Shown: piece by piece, positions 16,083 through 25,177 of the stretch
Position numbering within the stretch: the first letter of the stretch is position 1
Layout: each line of letters opens with the position of its first letter
Assembly (NCBI RefSeq): GCF_018885265.1
Contig: NZ_CP076538.1
Coordinates: 7,290,001-7,354,000 of the forward strand
DNA from: Amycolatopsis aidingensis
Lineage (GTDB): Bacteria > Actinomycetota > Actinomycetes > Mycobacteriales > Pseudonocardiaceae
Direction: 5' to 3'
Length of the DNA stretch: 64,000 nucleotides
Made by a program: the position numbers and the translations under genes
The notes under the pieces: model-generated
The model's database searches: none
What the model was told of the DNA's origin: nothing
The model's input: the letters and a program-made list of their open reading frames with translations, nothing else

Positions 16083-16991
16083 CTAGTTGAAGCGTTCCCG
16101 CGCGGCCAGCTCGCTCCAGTAGTCCCGCAGGTCCTGGAACAGCTCGGCGAGTTGTTCCACATTGCCCGCACGCAGCGCGTCCAGGATGCGGTGTACCTCC
16201 TCGGCCGAGCTGTCCGAGTCCAGGATCGGGTCGGCGATCAGCTGCACCAGCCCGCCGTAGTCGAGCTCCACCGCGGAGTTCGGGTGGAAGTTGTCCAGCC
16301 AGCGCGCGGTCTCGGACAGGATCCGGCTCGGCCCCGAATCACCGATGGTGTTGTGCACCAGCTCACTGGCCTCGGCGACCCGGCGACGGGCGTCCCCCAT
16401 CGAGGCCCGCCAGGACAGCTCGCGTTCCGGGTCGTACCGTCCCGAGCCGAGCACCAGCCGCTTGCGCTCCGGCTCGATCAGCGAGAACCAGGGCAGCGGC
16501 ACCGTCCAGGTGGTGGACAGCACATGCATGGCGGAACCGCCGAGCTCGCCGAGCGCAGCGGTGGTGCGGGCCCGCACCGACTCGGCCGTGGTTCCCGCCG
16601 TGGCGAGCACGGCTTCGCGCAGCGCAGGATGAGCGTCGCCGAGGAAGCTCACCAGCGCGGCGGCGGAACGGGCGCGAAGCTCCAGCGGGCACACCAGCGG
16701 CCCCGGCCCGACTTCCTCGCCCTCGGTGTCCGGCGGGACATCCTCGGTGTCCAGCACCAGCACATCGGTCAGCGCGCTGGGGGCGGCACTGCCATCGGCG
16801 AGCTCCGCGGGCAGCAGCCGTATTGGCGCCGCAGTTTGTGATCTAAGCCACATCAACTGCTCACGCTCGCCCGCGCTCGCCCTGGTCAGGCGGGCTTCTT
16901 TGACGGCCTTGACGAGCTGTTCCTCCGGCGGTTCACCGAACGCCGACAACGGCTCGTACACCCGGAGGTAGGCCACGAACGGACGGAGCAC
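16083..16991 (-). CDS. Conserved actinobacterial protein of unknown function
   Basis: A 302-residue soluble protein beginning MLRPFVAYLRVYEPLSAFGEPPEEQL, with no membrane helix or signal. It contains LMWLRSQTAAPIRLLPAELADG, an acidic central stretch and a C-terminal acidic helix region ending in RDYWSELAARERFN. The GTG at 16991 is chosen because homologous-looking sequence begins here; the same frame stays open to 18065 but the upstream part is antisense to DUF3073 and the dehydrogenase gene. I recognise it only as a conserved actinomycete protein; no catalytic motif is apparent. Confidence 0.75.
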   Translation of the reverse strand: MLRPFVAYLRVYEPLSAFGEPPEEQLVKAVKEARLTRASAGEREQLMWLRSQTAAPIRLLPAELADGSAAPSALTDVLVLDTEDVPPDTEGEEVGPGPLVCPLELRARSAAALVSFLGDAHPALREAVLATAGTTAESVRARTTAALGELGGSAMHVLSTTWTVPLPWFSLIEPERKRLVLGSGRYDPERELSWRASMGDARRRVAEASELVHNTIGDSGPSRILSETARWLDNFHPNSAVELDYGGLVQLIADPILDSDSSAEEVHRILDALRAGNVEQLAELFQDLRDYWSELAARERFN

Positions 16992-17219
16992 AGGGGCATC
17001 GTGGCACGTCGCCGCCGGAGGGCAAGCACCGGCCGTACCGAGTCCTGGAAAGCCCGATAGTGCGTGTGGCAGCGCGAAAGCCTGTCGCGTCTCGCACACC
17101 GTGCCGCGTCGCGTCATCCCCCATCGACACGGTACGGTGTGTTCAGGAATTAGTTGTCGAGACGACGCGGGGCCGCCGATTCCCCCGGCCGCCCCGCCCC
17201 TGTGCGAGGGGGTCGAGCC

Positions 17220-17402
17220 ATGGGGCGCGGCCGAGCCAAGGCCAAGCAGACGAAGGTGGCCCGGGAGCTCAAGTACAGCACTCCCAACACGGACTTCGAA
17301 GCGCTGCAGCGGGAGCTGTCCAGTAACTCGTCCGAGGACGAGTACAAGGACGAGCAGCGTTACGAGGACCCATACGACGACGGGTACGACGACCGTCGTT
17401 GA
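17220..17402 (+). CDS. DUF3073 small protein
   Basis: A 60-residue hydrophilic protein, MGRGRAKAKQTKVARELKY followed by STPNTDFEALQRELSS and an acidic Tyr/Asp-rich tail. It matches DUF3073, conserved across Actinobacteria (M. tuberculosis Rv0810c lies in the same neighbourhood). The basic N-terminus and acidic C-terminus suggest a nucleic-acid or ribosome-associated role, but none is established. The ATG at 17220 follows a GAGGGGG Shine-Dalgarno. A TACGGT -10-like hexamer lies at 17133-17138. Confidence 0.88.
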   Translation: MGRGRAKAKQTKVARELKYSTPNTDFEALQRELSSNSSEDEYKDEQRYEDPYDDGYDDRR

Positions 17403-17415
17403 CGTACGCATCGCG

Positions 17416-17458
17416 CTCGAGGGTGGGAACCAGCTCGCCACTGGGACCCACCCTCGAG
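17416..17458 (+). terminator. Terminator hairpin after DUF3073 gene
   Basis: CTCGAGGGTGGG (17416-17427) pairs perfectly with CCCACCCTCGAG (17447-17458) around a 19-nt loop; an outer pair GTACGC (17404-17409)/GCGTAC (17465-17470) encloses it. It lies between the DUF3073 gene and the dehydrogenase gene. Confidence 0.7.
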
Positions 17459-17493
17459 TCACGCGCGTACCCGAGATTCCCTGAGGAGCGGTG

Positions 17494-18357
17494 ATGCCGG
17501 ACATCCAGCGAGTAGGCGTGATCGGGGCGGGCCTGATGGGCTCGGGCATCGCCGAGGTGCACGCCAGGGCCGGGCTGGACGTCACGGTCACCGAGGTCAA
17601 CCAGCCGGCGCTGGACGCTGGCAGGGCGCGGATCGAGAAGTCGCTGCAGCGGGCCGTGCGCAACGGGAAGCTGGCAGGCGAGGACGCCGAGGCGGCACTG
17701 GCCAAGCTCACCTTCAGCACCGACCTGGAGTCCTTCGCGGACCGGGATCTGGTCATCGAGGCCGTGCTGGAGCAGGAGCAGGCCAAGGTCGAGGTGTTCC
17801 GCTCGGTGGACAAGGTGGTGCGGCGGGAGGACGCGATCTTCGCGTCGAACACCTCCTCCATCCCGATCATGAAGCTGGGCATGGCGACCGAACGGCCGCA
17901 GCAGGTGGTCGGCATCCACTTCTTCAACCCGGTGCCGGTACTGCCGCTGGTCGAGCTGGTGCCCTCCCTGCTGACCAGCGAGGAGACCAGCGGCCGGGCG
18001 GACGCCCACGTCACCGAGGCGCTGGGCAAGACCGTGATCCGCTCGCAGGACCGGGCGGGCTTCATCGTGAACTCGCTGCTGGTGCCCTACCTGCTCTCGG
18101 CGATCCGGATGATCGAGTCGGGATTCGCATCGGCCGAGGACATCGACCGCGGCATGGAGCTGGGGACCGCGCACCCGATGGGCCCGCTGCGGCTGTCCGA
18201 CCTAATCGGGCTGGACACCATCAAGGCGATCGCGGACTCGATGTACGCGGAGTTCAAGGAGCCGCTGTACTCCTCGCCCCCGCTGCTGCTGCGCATGGTG
18301 GACGCCGGGCTGCTCGGCAAGAAGACAGGGCGCGGCTTCTACAGCTACGAGAAGTAG
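17494..18357 (+). CDS. 3-hydroxyacyl/3-hydroxybutyryl-CoA dehydrogenase
   Basis: A 287-residue NAD(P)-dependent dehydrogenase: Rossmann motif GVIGAGLMGSGIAE at the N-terminus, catalytic-histidine segment GIHFFNPVPVLPLVE, and a C-terminal 3HCDH domain with FIVNSLLVPYL. It oxidises or reduces 3-hydroxybutyryl-CoA-type substrates in beta-oxidation or PHB/butyrate metabolism. The ATG at 17494 is 4 nt after GAGGAG; a GTG three bases earlier is too close. It is a single gene with the hairpin upstream. Confidence 0.92.
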   Translation: MPDIQRVGVIGAGLMGSGIAEVHARAGLDVTVTEVNQPALDAGRARIEKSLQRAVRNGKLAGEDAEAALAKLTFSTDLESFADRDLVIEAVLEQEQAKVEVFRSVDKVVRREDAIFASNTSSIPIMKLGMATERPQQVVGIHFFNPVPVLPLVELVPSLLTSEETSGRADAHVTEALGKTVIRSQDRAGFIVNSLLVPYLLSAIRMIESGFASAEDIDRGMELGTAHPMGPLRLSDLIGLDTIKAIADSMYAEFKEPLYSSPPLLLRMVDAGLLGKKTGRGFYSYEK

Positions 18358-18484
18358 GGGCACCGCCGCAACTTTCGGTGGTTCTTCCGCCGCGACTCGT
18401 CAACCTCTGGCGCTTTCCGCCGCGGTCCGCTGGCGGCTTCCATGATCGGGTACCCACCCGAATCAACTGCCAGGGGATCTCCCG

Positions 18485-19426
18485 ATGTCCGGACACACCC
18501 GTCGCGCCGCGCTGACCGGCGCGGTCGCCGCCGCCACGGCCGGCCTTTCCGCAGGCACCGCACACGCCATGGGCGGCAGGCGCGGCCCCACCACCTTCGT
18601 GTTCGCGCCAGGCGCCAACGGCGCGGGCTCCACCGTGGACGAGCTCACCCTGCGCGGACACCGCTGCGTGGGTGTCACGCCGCCAGGGTTCGCCGATACC
18701 GCGGGCCAGTATCGGCACGCCTACCAGGCCCCGCAGGATCTCCAGGCGCTGGCCACCGAGCGCTCGCCGCTGGCCGGGGTCAAGCCGGCCGACCAGGTGG
18801 ACGCCACCGTCGCGGTGGTACGCCGGGCGGCCCGCCTCGGCCCGGTGGTGCTGGTGGGCGGCAGCATCGGCGGGGCGACCATCACCCTGGTGGCCAACCG
18901 GGTGCCGTGGCTGATCGACCGGCTGGTCTACGACAGCGCCTACTGCTGCACGGAGCTCGCCTCCCCGGACGAGTACCTGCGCACCCCGGAAGGCTCGGCC
19001 TCACAGGTGGGCGAACTGTTCGGGTTCCTGGCCGCCGACCCGGCCGTGATCGGCGCGATCCGGTCCAACTGGCGGCTTGCCGATCCCGAGCTGATCGCCA
19101 CGGCGAAACGGGTGCTCATCCCGGACGGCACCGACACGGAACTGTTCGCTTTGCTCAACTCCATGGCACCGGACGAGGTACTGGGCAAGGGCGCCATGGA
19201 CAGCAGGGGCGATCCGGGTGCCTGGGGATGGATTCCCAGGGCCTACATCCGGCACACCAGGGACCGGGTGGTGCCACCGGCACTGCAGGACCGGATGATC
19301 GCCGAGGCCGACCGCCGCACCCCCGGCAACCGCTTCCGGGTGTTCGATCTGGAAACCGGGCACGTGCCGAACGCGGCGAAGACGGCCGAGCTGATCGACA
19401 TCCTGGACCGGCTCGCCCGGCGCTGA
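18485..19426 (+). CDS. Exported alpha/beta hydrolase
   Basis: A 313-residue protein with an N-terminal export signal (MSGHTRRAALTGAVAAATAG, cleaved near AHA), Arg-Arg giving a possible Tat signal. The alpha/beta-hydrolase core has the nucleophile elbow GGSIGG and a late catalytic histidine in DLETGHVPN. Substrate is unknown; esterase or lactonase-like activity is typical of the fold. The upstream 127 bp contain the motif TTCCGCCGCG twice (18386-18395, 18417-18426). Confidence 0.8.
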   Translation: MSGHTRRAALTGAVAAATAGLSAGTAHAMGGRRGPTTFVFAPGANGAGSTVDELTLRGHRCVGVTPPGFADTAGQYRHAYQAPQDLQALATERSPLAGVKPADQVDATVAVVRRAARLGPVVLVGGSIGGATITLVANRVPWLIDRLVYDSAYCCTELASPDEYLRTPEGSASQVGELFGFLAADPAVIGAIRSNWRLADPELIATAKRVLIPDGTDTELFALLNSMAPDEVLGKGAMDSRGDPGAWGWIPRAYIRHTRDRVVPPALQDRMIAEADRRTPGNRFRVFDLETGHVPNAAKTAELIDILDRLARR

Positions 19427-19446
19427 GGGACGCCGGCAGCACACCC

Positions 19447-19452
19447 TAGGCT
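19447..19452 (+). promoter_or_regulatory. -10 element of leaderless oxidoreductase gene
   Basis: TAGGCT ends 7 nt before the ATG at 19460; no Shine-Dalgarno is present, as expected for a leaderless mRNA. Confidence 0.55.
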
Positions 19453-19459
19453 GCGCGGC

Positions 19460-20371
19460 ATGCAGCAACTTCGTGTCGGCCTGGTGGGCGGCGGTCCGTG
19501 GGCCACTTCCGTGCACGCTCCCGGGCTCGCCGACCACCCCGGCACGGCGCTGACGGCCGTGTGGACCCGCAGGCCCGAGGCGGCACGGGAACTCGCCGCG
19601 GCACACGGCACGCTGCCCTGCGCCGACTTCGAGGAACTGCTCGGCCTTGTCGACGCGGTGGCCTTCGCGGTGCCGCCCGCGGCGCAGGCCGAGCTGGCAT
19701 CGCGGGCGGCCAAGGCGGGCAAGCATCTGATCCTGGAGAAGCCGATCGCGCCGGACGCCGGGCAGGCAGGCAGGCTCGCGGAGGCGGTGCGGGAGGCCGG
19801 GGTCGTCGCGCTGGTCGTGCTCACCCTGCGCTACGCCATGCAGACCCGGGAGTGGCTGGCCGACCTCGGGCACACCGGCGGCTGGAGCGGCGGCAGCGCC
19901 CGCTGGCTGTCCGGTGCCCTGCTCAGCAGCAGGTACGGCGGCTCACCGTGGCGGCACGACCTTGGCGCGCTGGCCGATATCGGCCCGCATGTGATCGACC
20001 TGATGGATGCCGCCCTCGGCGAGATCACCGGGGTACTGGCCGCGCACCGTGGCGCGGACGACCTCTGGCAGCTGCTGTTCGAGCACCGCGGCGGGGCGAC
20101 CAGCACGGCCGCGCTTTCGCTGCGGCTCCCGATCGACCCGACCGTGATCGAGTTCGCGGTGTACGGCGAGCACGGCTACCGCGCGCTGGGCCGCAAGCCG
20201 GGCGCGGCGCAGGAGTGCTACACCGCGTTGCTGGACGACTTCGCGGCGATGGTCGCCAGCGACACCCGCGACCATCCCTGCGACGTCGACCGCGGCCTGC
20301 ACCTGCAGTGCCTGCTCGACCAGGCCCGGCGCGCGGCCTCCGGTCAGGCGTCCACCCGCTCCCCCGGCTGA
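19460..20371 (+). CDS. Gfo/Idh/MocA family oxidoreductase
   Basis: A 303-residue NAD(P)-dependent oxidoreductase: N-terminal Rossmann fold (VGLVGGGPWATSVHAPGL), the family EKPIAPD motif and a C-terminal substrate-binding sheet with DIGPHVIDLMD. Family members act on sugars, inositols or bile pigments; the substrate is unknown here. Probably leaderless. Its 3' end overlaps the convergent tctA by 28 bp. Confidence 0.88.
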   Translation: MQQLRVGLVGGGPWATSVHAPGLADHPGTALTAVWTRRPEAARELAAAHGTLPCADFEELLGLVDAVAFAVPPAAQAELASRAAKAGKHLILEKPIAPDAGQAGRLAEAVREAGVVALVVLTLRYAMQTREWLADLGHTGGWSGGSARWLSGALLSSRYGGSPWRHDLGALADIGPHVIDLMDAALGEITGVLAAHRGADDLWQLLFEHRGGATSTAALSLRLPIDPTVIEFAVYGEHGYRALGRKPGAAQECYTALLDDFAAMVASDTRDHPCDVDRGLHLQCLLDQARRAASGQASTRSPG

Positions 20372-21849
20372 GACCGGCTACGGATCAGCTTGCGCAGCAA
20401 CGGCCAGGCGAGCAGGCAGACGACGACCAGGTAGATCACCACCGCCAGCGGTGAGTTGACCAGTCCGGTCAGCTCACCGTCGGACAGCTGCAGGGCACGC
20501 CGCATCTGTTGTTCCGAGGCCGGACCGAGGATCACCCCGATGATCGCGGGCAGCACCGGAAGGCCGTAGCGCCGCATGGCGAACCCGAGCAGCCCGACCA
20601 GGAACAGCAGCAGCAGGTCGATCACCTCACCACCGACCGCGTACGCGCCGACCGCGGCGAAGAACAGGATCCCCGCGTACAGGTACGGCCGCGGGATCCG
20701 CAGCAGCTTCGCCCACACCGGCGCCAGCGGCAGGTTGATCACCAGCAGCAGCGCGGTCCCGATGAACAGGCTCGCGACCAGCGCCCACACCAGCGCCGAC
20801 TCGTGCTCGAACAGCAGCGGCCCGGGCTGGATGCCGTACTGCCGGAACGCGGCCAGCATCACCGCGGCGGTGGCGGTGGTCGGCAGGCCCAGCGTCAGCA
20901 TGGTGACCAGCGTCCCGGAGGCCGAGGCACTGGCCGCGGACTCCGGCCCGGCCACCCCCTCGATCGCACCCGAGCCGAACTCGCGGTTCCTGGCCAGCCG
21001 CTTCTCGGTGACATAGGAGAGGAAGGTCGGGATCTCGGCGCCACCGACCGGAATCGCGCCGAAGGGAAAACCGAGCAGCGGCCCGCGCAGCCACGGCTTC
21101 CAGGTCCGCCGCAGCTCGGCGCGGCCGAGCCAGGGCCTGCCGACCGGGATCGGCTTGTCCTGCTTGTGCCGCAGGTGCGCGGCCACCCACAGCGATTCGC
21201 CGACGGCGAACAACCCGACCGCGACGATCACCACGTCGATTCCGTCGGCGAGGTGCAGCGAACCGAAGGTGAGCCGGGACTGCCCGGTCATCTCGTCCAG
21301 CCCGATCAGCCCGATGGTCAGCCCGATCAGCAACGAGGCGAACCCGCGCACCCTTGACCTGCCGAGCACCGAGGTGACCGCGATGAAGGCCAGCACCATC
21401 AGCGCGAAGTAGTCCGCGGCCCCGATGTTCACCGCGAAGGAGGCCATCGCCGGGGCCAGCAGCACCAGCGCGATGGTGCCGATCATGGCCCCGACGAAGT
21501 TGCCGATCGCGGCCGCGGCCAGTGCCTGCGCCCCGCGCCCGCGCTTGGCCATCTTGTTGCCCTCGATCGCGGTGACCACCGAGGCGCTCTCGCCGGGGGT
21601 GTTCAGCAGGATCGCGGTGGTCGAGCCGCCGAACATGCCGCCGTAGTAGATACCGGCGAACATGATGAACGCGGCGGTGGACTCCAGCCCGTAGGTCACC
21701 GGGAGCAGCAGGGCGATGGCCATCGCAGGGCCGATCCCCGGCAGCACGCCGATCGCGGTGCCGAGGATGACCCCGATCGCGGCGAACAGCAGGTGCTGCG
21801 GGGTGAGCGCGGTGCCGAAACCGTCCAGCAGCAGGGAAATCGAGTCCAT
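20344..21849 (-). CDS. tctA: Tripartite tricarboxylate transporter large permease TctA
   Basis: A 501-residue polytopic membrane protein with the TctA glycine-rich repeats [17 protein letters not shown] and [17 protein letters not shown]. It is the large membrane subunit of a solute-binding-protein-dependent secondary transporter for citrate or other carboxylates. It is the last gene of a tctC-tctB-tctA operon and starts 3 bp after tctB. Confidence 0.95.
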   Translation of the reverse strand: MDSISLLLDGFGTALTPQHLLFAAIGVILGTAIGVLPGIGPAMAIALLLPVTYGLESTAAFIMFAGIYYGGMFGGSTTAILLNTPGESASVVTAIEGNKMAKRGRGAQALAAAAIGNFVGAMIGTIALVLLAPAMASFAVNIGAADYFALMVLAFIAVTSVLGRSRVRGFASLLIGLTIGLIGLDEMTGQSRLTFGSLHLADGIDVVIVAVGLFAVGESLWVAAHLRHKQDKPIPVGRPWLGRAELRRTWKPWLRGPLLGFPFGAIPVGGAEIPTFLSYVTEKRLARNREFGSGAIEGVAGPESAASASASGTLVTMLTLGLPTTATAAVMLAAFRQYGIQPGPLLFEHESALVWALVASLFIGTALLLVINLPLAPVWAKLLRIPRPYLYAGILFFAAVGAYAVGGEVIDLLLLFLVGLLGFAMRRYGLPVLPAIIGVILGPASEQQMRRALQLSDGELTGLVNSPLAVVIYLVVVCLLAWPLLRKLIRSRSQPGERVDA

Positions 21850-21852
21850 CGG

Positions 21853-22401
21853 CTACAGCACCCCCAGCAGCGGGCCGCCGGGAAGCGGCACCCCGAGCAG
21901 CTCGTCGAAGACGATCCAGGTGACCACCGCGAGCGTGGCCGCGATCAGCGGGTCCCGGACGGGGTTCCTGCTGCCCAGCGCGTAGCAGGCGCCCCAGAAC
22001 AGCACCGCCGAGGAGATCGGGAATCCGGCGGTGTCGATCAGCGCCGCGTTGGCGAGGAACGCGCCGGAAAGCAGCAGTACGGTGCGCCAGTCAGCGGGGG
22101 TGTCCGGATCGACGTCCTCGCCGCCCTCGGCCGCACCCCTTCCGCCGCGCAGCACGTCCCTTGCCAGCAGTGCGGCCACCACCAGCAGTGCCGAGCCGAC
22201 CAGCACCGGGACGGCCTTGGGCCCGATCGGGCCGCGCTGGGTGAAGTCCACCGGCATGCTCAGCGCGTCGGTCAGCACCAGCACCCCGAGCGCGGCCAGC
22301 AGCAGGCAGACACCGAGTTCGGACCTGCCGCGCCAGGACCGGCCTGCCGCGGGCGGACCGGCCGCGGCCTGGTCCTGGGCGTCTACAGTGGAATTGTTCA
22401 T
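21853..22401 (-). CDS. tctB: Tripartite tricarboxylate transporter small permease TctB
   Basis: A 182-residue protein with four predicted membrane helices and the TctB pattern PVLVGSALLVVAALLA, plus a hydrophilic inter-helix loop rich in Asp/Glu. TctB is the small membrane partner of TctA. The ATG at 22401 overlaps the tctC stop (ATGA), and the same frame upstream is a shadow of tctC. Confidence 0.85.
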   Translation of the reverse strand: MNNSTVDAQDQAAAGPPAAGRSWRGRSELGVCLLLAALGVLVLTDALSMPVDFTQRGPIGPKAVPVLVGSALLVVAALLARDVLRGGRGAAEGGEDVDPDTPADWRTVLLLSGAFLANAALIDTAGFPISSAVLFWGACYALGSRNPVRDPLIAATLAVVTWIVFDELLGVPLPGGPLLGVL

Positions 22402-23387
22402 GCCAGCCCCAGCTCCTTCAGTACCTTGACCACCCGGCCGTTCTCCGCCTCGAGGAAGGCGGCGAACTCGTCCCCGGTCTGGAAGGCGTCGGCCCAGCCG
22501 TTCAGTCGCAACGCCTCCCGCCATTGCGGGGTGTCGTGCAGCCCGGTGAACATGGCGATCAGCTTGTCGCGGGCGGTGTCGCTGATGCCCGGTGGTGCCA
22601 CGACGCCACGCCAGTTGGTGAAGCTGACGTCCACTCCGGACTCCTGCAGGGTCGGGGCTTCGATCCCCGGCACCCGCTGCGGGCTGGTGACCGCGAGCGC
22701 GCGCAGCTCGCCCGCGTCGATCTGGTCCCTGGTCTCGCCGATGCCGGACACCCCGAAGCCGACCTCGCCGCCCAGTACCGAGGCCATCAGCTCGCCACCG
22801 CCGTCGTAGGACACGTACCGGACGTTCTTCGGCGCGATCCCGAGCGCCTCGGCCATCAGCATCGGCGCGAGGTGATCCGGCCCGCCGGGGGAGGAGCCGC
22901 CGCCGACCGAGACCCCGCCGGGATCGGCGCGCCATGCCTCGATCAGCTCGGTGATGTCCTGGTACGGCGAGTCCTTGCCGACCACCACGATGTCGGCCTC
23001 CTCGGTGAGCCGGGCGATCGGCGTGGTGTCCTGCAGGGTGGATGGCGACTTGTTGGTGTAGACCGAGCCGACCACGCCGAGCCCCATCGACATCGCGAGC
23101 TTGCCGTTACCGCGCTCGCTGACCAGCCTGCCGAGGCCGACGGTGCCGCCCGCACCGGGCAGGTTGAACACCTCGGTGTTGCCGTTCAGGCCCGCGTCCT
23201 CGATCGCCTTCGCCGCGGTCCGCGCGGTGATGTCGTAGCCACCGCCGGGGGTGTTCGGCACCATCAGCCGCAGGCCACGGATGTGCTTGCCAACGTCCTC
23301 GTCGCTACCGGAGGAGACCAGCGGCGGGACCACCAGCACCAGCAGTAGCGCGGCGATGGCCGCCAGCCAGCTCTTCGGGTTCTTCAT
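22398..23387 (-). CDS. tctC: Tripartite tricarboxylate transporter substrate-binding protein TctC
   Basis: A 329-residue Bug/TctC-type extracytoplasmic receptor. An N-terminal hydrophobic signal (MKNPKSWLAAIAALLLVLVV) lacks an obvious lipobox, then LMVPNTPGGGYDITAR and VGGGSSPGGPDH form the ligand-binding loops, and GGGELMASVLGGEVGFG is family-typical. It delivers a carboxylate to TctAB. The ATG at 23387 follows GAGGTG. It is divergent from a sensor kinase gene that probably senses the same ligand. Confidence 0.92.
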   Translation of the reverse strand: MKNPKSWLAAIAALLLVLVVPPLVSSGSDEDVGKHIRGLRLMVPNTPGGGYDITARTAAKAIEDAGLNGNTEVFNLPGAGGTVGLGRLVSERGNGKLAMSMGLGVVGSVYTNKSPSTLQDTTPIARLTEEADIVVVGKDSPYQDITELIEAWRADPGGVSVGGGSSPGGPDHLAPMLMAEALGIAPKNVRYVSYDGGGELMASVLGGEVGFGVSGIGETRDQIDAGELRALAVTSPQRVPGIEAPTLQESGVDVSFTNWRGVVAPPGISDTARDKLIAMFTGLHDTPQWREALRLNGWADAFQTGDEFAAFLEAENGRVVKVLKELGLA

Positions 23388-23569
23388 CCAGCTGCACCTC
23401 GATGTGCTTCGGTTCCCCGGCCTCGCCGCCGGCTGGTCGGTCATGTTCCCCGGCCCGCCGTGCGCTGTCTCGCTTGCGGGCCTTTCGGTACTTGTGTTCG
23501 TTGTGGTCACGCCCACCACCCGCAACCTGGTGTCATAGTTGAGCACCCGTACGGAGCAAGGAGGCGGCA

Positions 23570-25177
23570 GTGGGCGCGAAGGGCTCGTTGGCGCGGCAGC
23601 TGCTCGGCTGGCAGCTGGCGATCGTCTTCGCCCTGCTCGCCTGCGTGGTGACCTTCTCGGTGATCCAGTCCGGGAAGAGTTTCGCCGACACCGAGGGCAG
23701 GCGGCTGCTGTCGGTCGCGGAGACCGTCGCCGCCACCCCGGGTGTGCCCGAGGGCCTGCTCGACCCGGTGCGCCGCGATCCGCTGCCGATCTTCGCGGAG
23801 AGTGCACGCAGCCTGTCCGGCGCCGACTCGGTGATCATCGCCTTGCCGAACCGCCGGGTGCTCACCTCGCCGGATCCCCGGCAGCTGCGTACCCAGCTGC
23901 CGATCGGGGACAGCACGGTCACCCGGGGCCGGTCCTGGGTCGGCGAGGTCGGGGACGAGCTGGTCGCGCACGTTCCGGTGATCGGCAACCGCGGCGAGCT
24001 GATCGGGATCGTCGCGGCGAGCAAGGCGACCCCCGGGTTCTTCGAAGGTGTCGCGAACTCGCCAGGCAACGCACTCGCGCTGCTGGCGATCGCGACGGTA
24101 CTCGGGGTGGCCGGTTCGCTGTTCCTGGCCTGGCGGGTCAAACGCAAGACCCTTGGCCTGGAGCCAAGGGAGATCACCGGCCTGGTCGAGCACCGGGAGG
24201 CACTACTGCACGGCATCAAGGAAGGCGTCATCGCGCTGGACGAGCAGGACCGGATCACCCTGGTCAACGACACGGCGCGGGAGCTGCTGGCGCTGCCGCC
24301 CGACTGCGTCGGCACCTGGGTCGGCGAGCTGGAGGCGAACGAACGCCTGCTGGACGTGCTGACCGGCCGGGCGCACGGGGCCGACCAGATCGTGTTGCGG
24401 GCCGGCAGGGTGCTGGTGATGAACCGGATGCCGATCACAAGGGACGGCCGCGAGGTCGGCGCCGTGACCACGCTGCGGGACCGCACGGAGCTGGTCGCGC
24501 TACGCGAGGAGCTGGCGGCGAACTCCCTGGCCACGGACACGCTGCGCGCGCAGGCGCACGAGTTCACCAACCGGCTGCACACCATCGCCGGGCTGATCGA
24601 GCTGGGCGAGTACGACGAGGCACGCAGCTATGTGGATCTGGTCAGCAGGGCGCGGGACGAGTGGCACGACCAGGTGAGCGCCCATATCGGCGACCCGGCC
24701 GTGGCCGCATTGCTGATCGCCAAGGCCAGCCTGGCCGCCGAGCAGGGGGTGGGGATCAGGCTTGCCGAGGGCAGCAGGCTGGATGCCGTGGACGAGCAAC
24801 TGTCCGCCGACCTGGTGACCGTGGTCGGCAACCTGGTTGACAACGCCCTGGACGCGCTGCGCGACCGCGGCCGCGGCGCCGCGGAAGGCGACTGGGTGGA
24901 GGTGACGATCCGGCAGGAGGCCACCCAGCTGCGCGTGGTGGTCCGCGACTCCGGCCCCGGGGTGGCCCCGGAGTTGGCCACCGAGGTGTTCACCCACGGC
25001 TTCACCACCAAGGTCGCCGAGCACGACGCGGGCGCGGCCGGGGCTCGCGGGCTCGGCCTGGCCCTGACCAGGCAGATCTGCCGGCGCAGGCATGGCTCGG
25101 TCGCGGTGCACAACGCCGGGGGCGCGGTGTTCACCGCCGTGTTGCCGCTGCCGCGGCGAGCGGGGGTGCCGAGGTGA
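23570..25177 (+). CDS. CitA/DcuS-type sensor histidine kinase
   Basis: A 535-residue membrane kinase: TM1 at about residues 13-33, an extracytoplasmic sensor domain, TM2 near 166-188, a cytoplasmic PAS domain (HGIKEGVIALDEQDRITLVND), a DHp box with His330 in AHEFTNRLH, and an ATPase domain (NLVDNALDAL, DSGPGVAPE, GLGLALTRQI). CitA/DcuS-type kinases sense extracellular di- or tricarboxylates. The GTG at 23570 follows AAGGAGG. Its stop overlaps the response-regulator GTG. Divergence from tctCBA strongly suggests it controls that transporter. Confidence 0.93.
   Translation: MGAKGSLARQLLGWQLAIVFALLACVVTFSVIQSGKSFADTEGRRLLSVAETVAATPGVPEGLLDPVRRDPLPIFAESARSLSGADSVIIALPNRRVLTSPDPRQLRTQLPIGDSTVTRGRSWVGEVGDELVAHVPVIGNRGELIGIVAASKATPGFFEGVANSPGNALALLAIATVLGVAGSLFLAWRVKRKTLGLEPREITGLVEHREALLHGIKEGVIALDEQDRITLVNDTARELLALPPDCVGTWVGELEANERLLDVLTGRAHGADQIVLRAGRVLVMNRMPITRDGREVGAVTTLRDRTELVALREELAANSLATDTLRAQAHEFTNRLHTIAGLIELGEYDEARSYVDLVSRARDEWHDQVSAHIGDPAVAALLIAKASLAAEQGVGIRLAEGSRLDAVDEQLSADLVTVVGNLVDNALDALRDRGRGAAEGDWVEVTIRQEATQLRVVVRDSGPGVAPELATEVFTHGFTTKVAEHDAGAAGARGLGLALTRQICRRRHGSVAVHNAGGAVFTAVLPLPRRAGVPR

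Noticed and set aside
16083..18065. A 660-residue minus-strand reading frame
   Set aside because: Only the part up to 16991 looks like a protein family; the upstream part is antisense to the DUF3073 and dehydrogenase genes and is an artefact of GC-rich frames.
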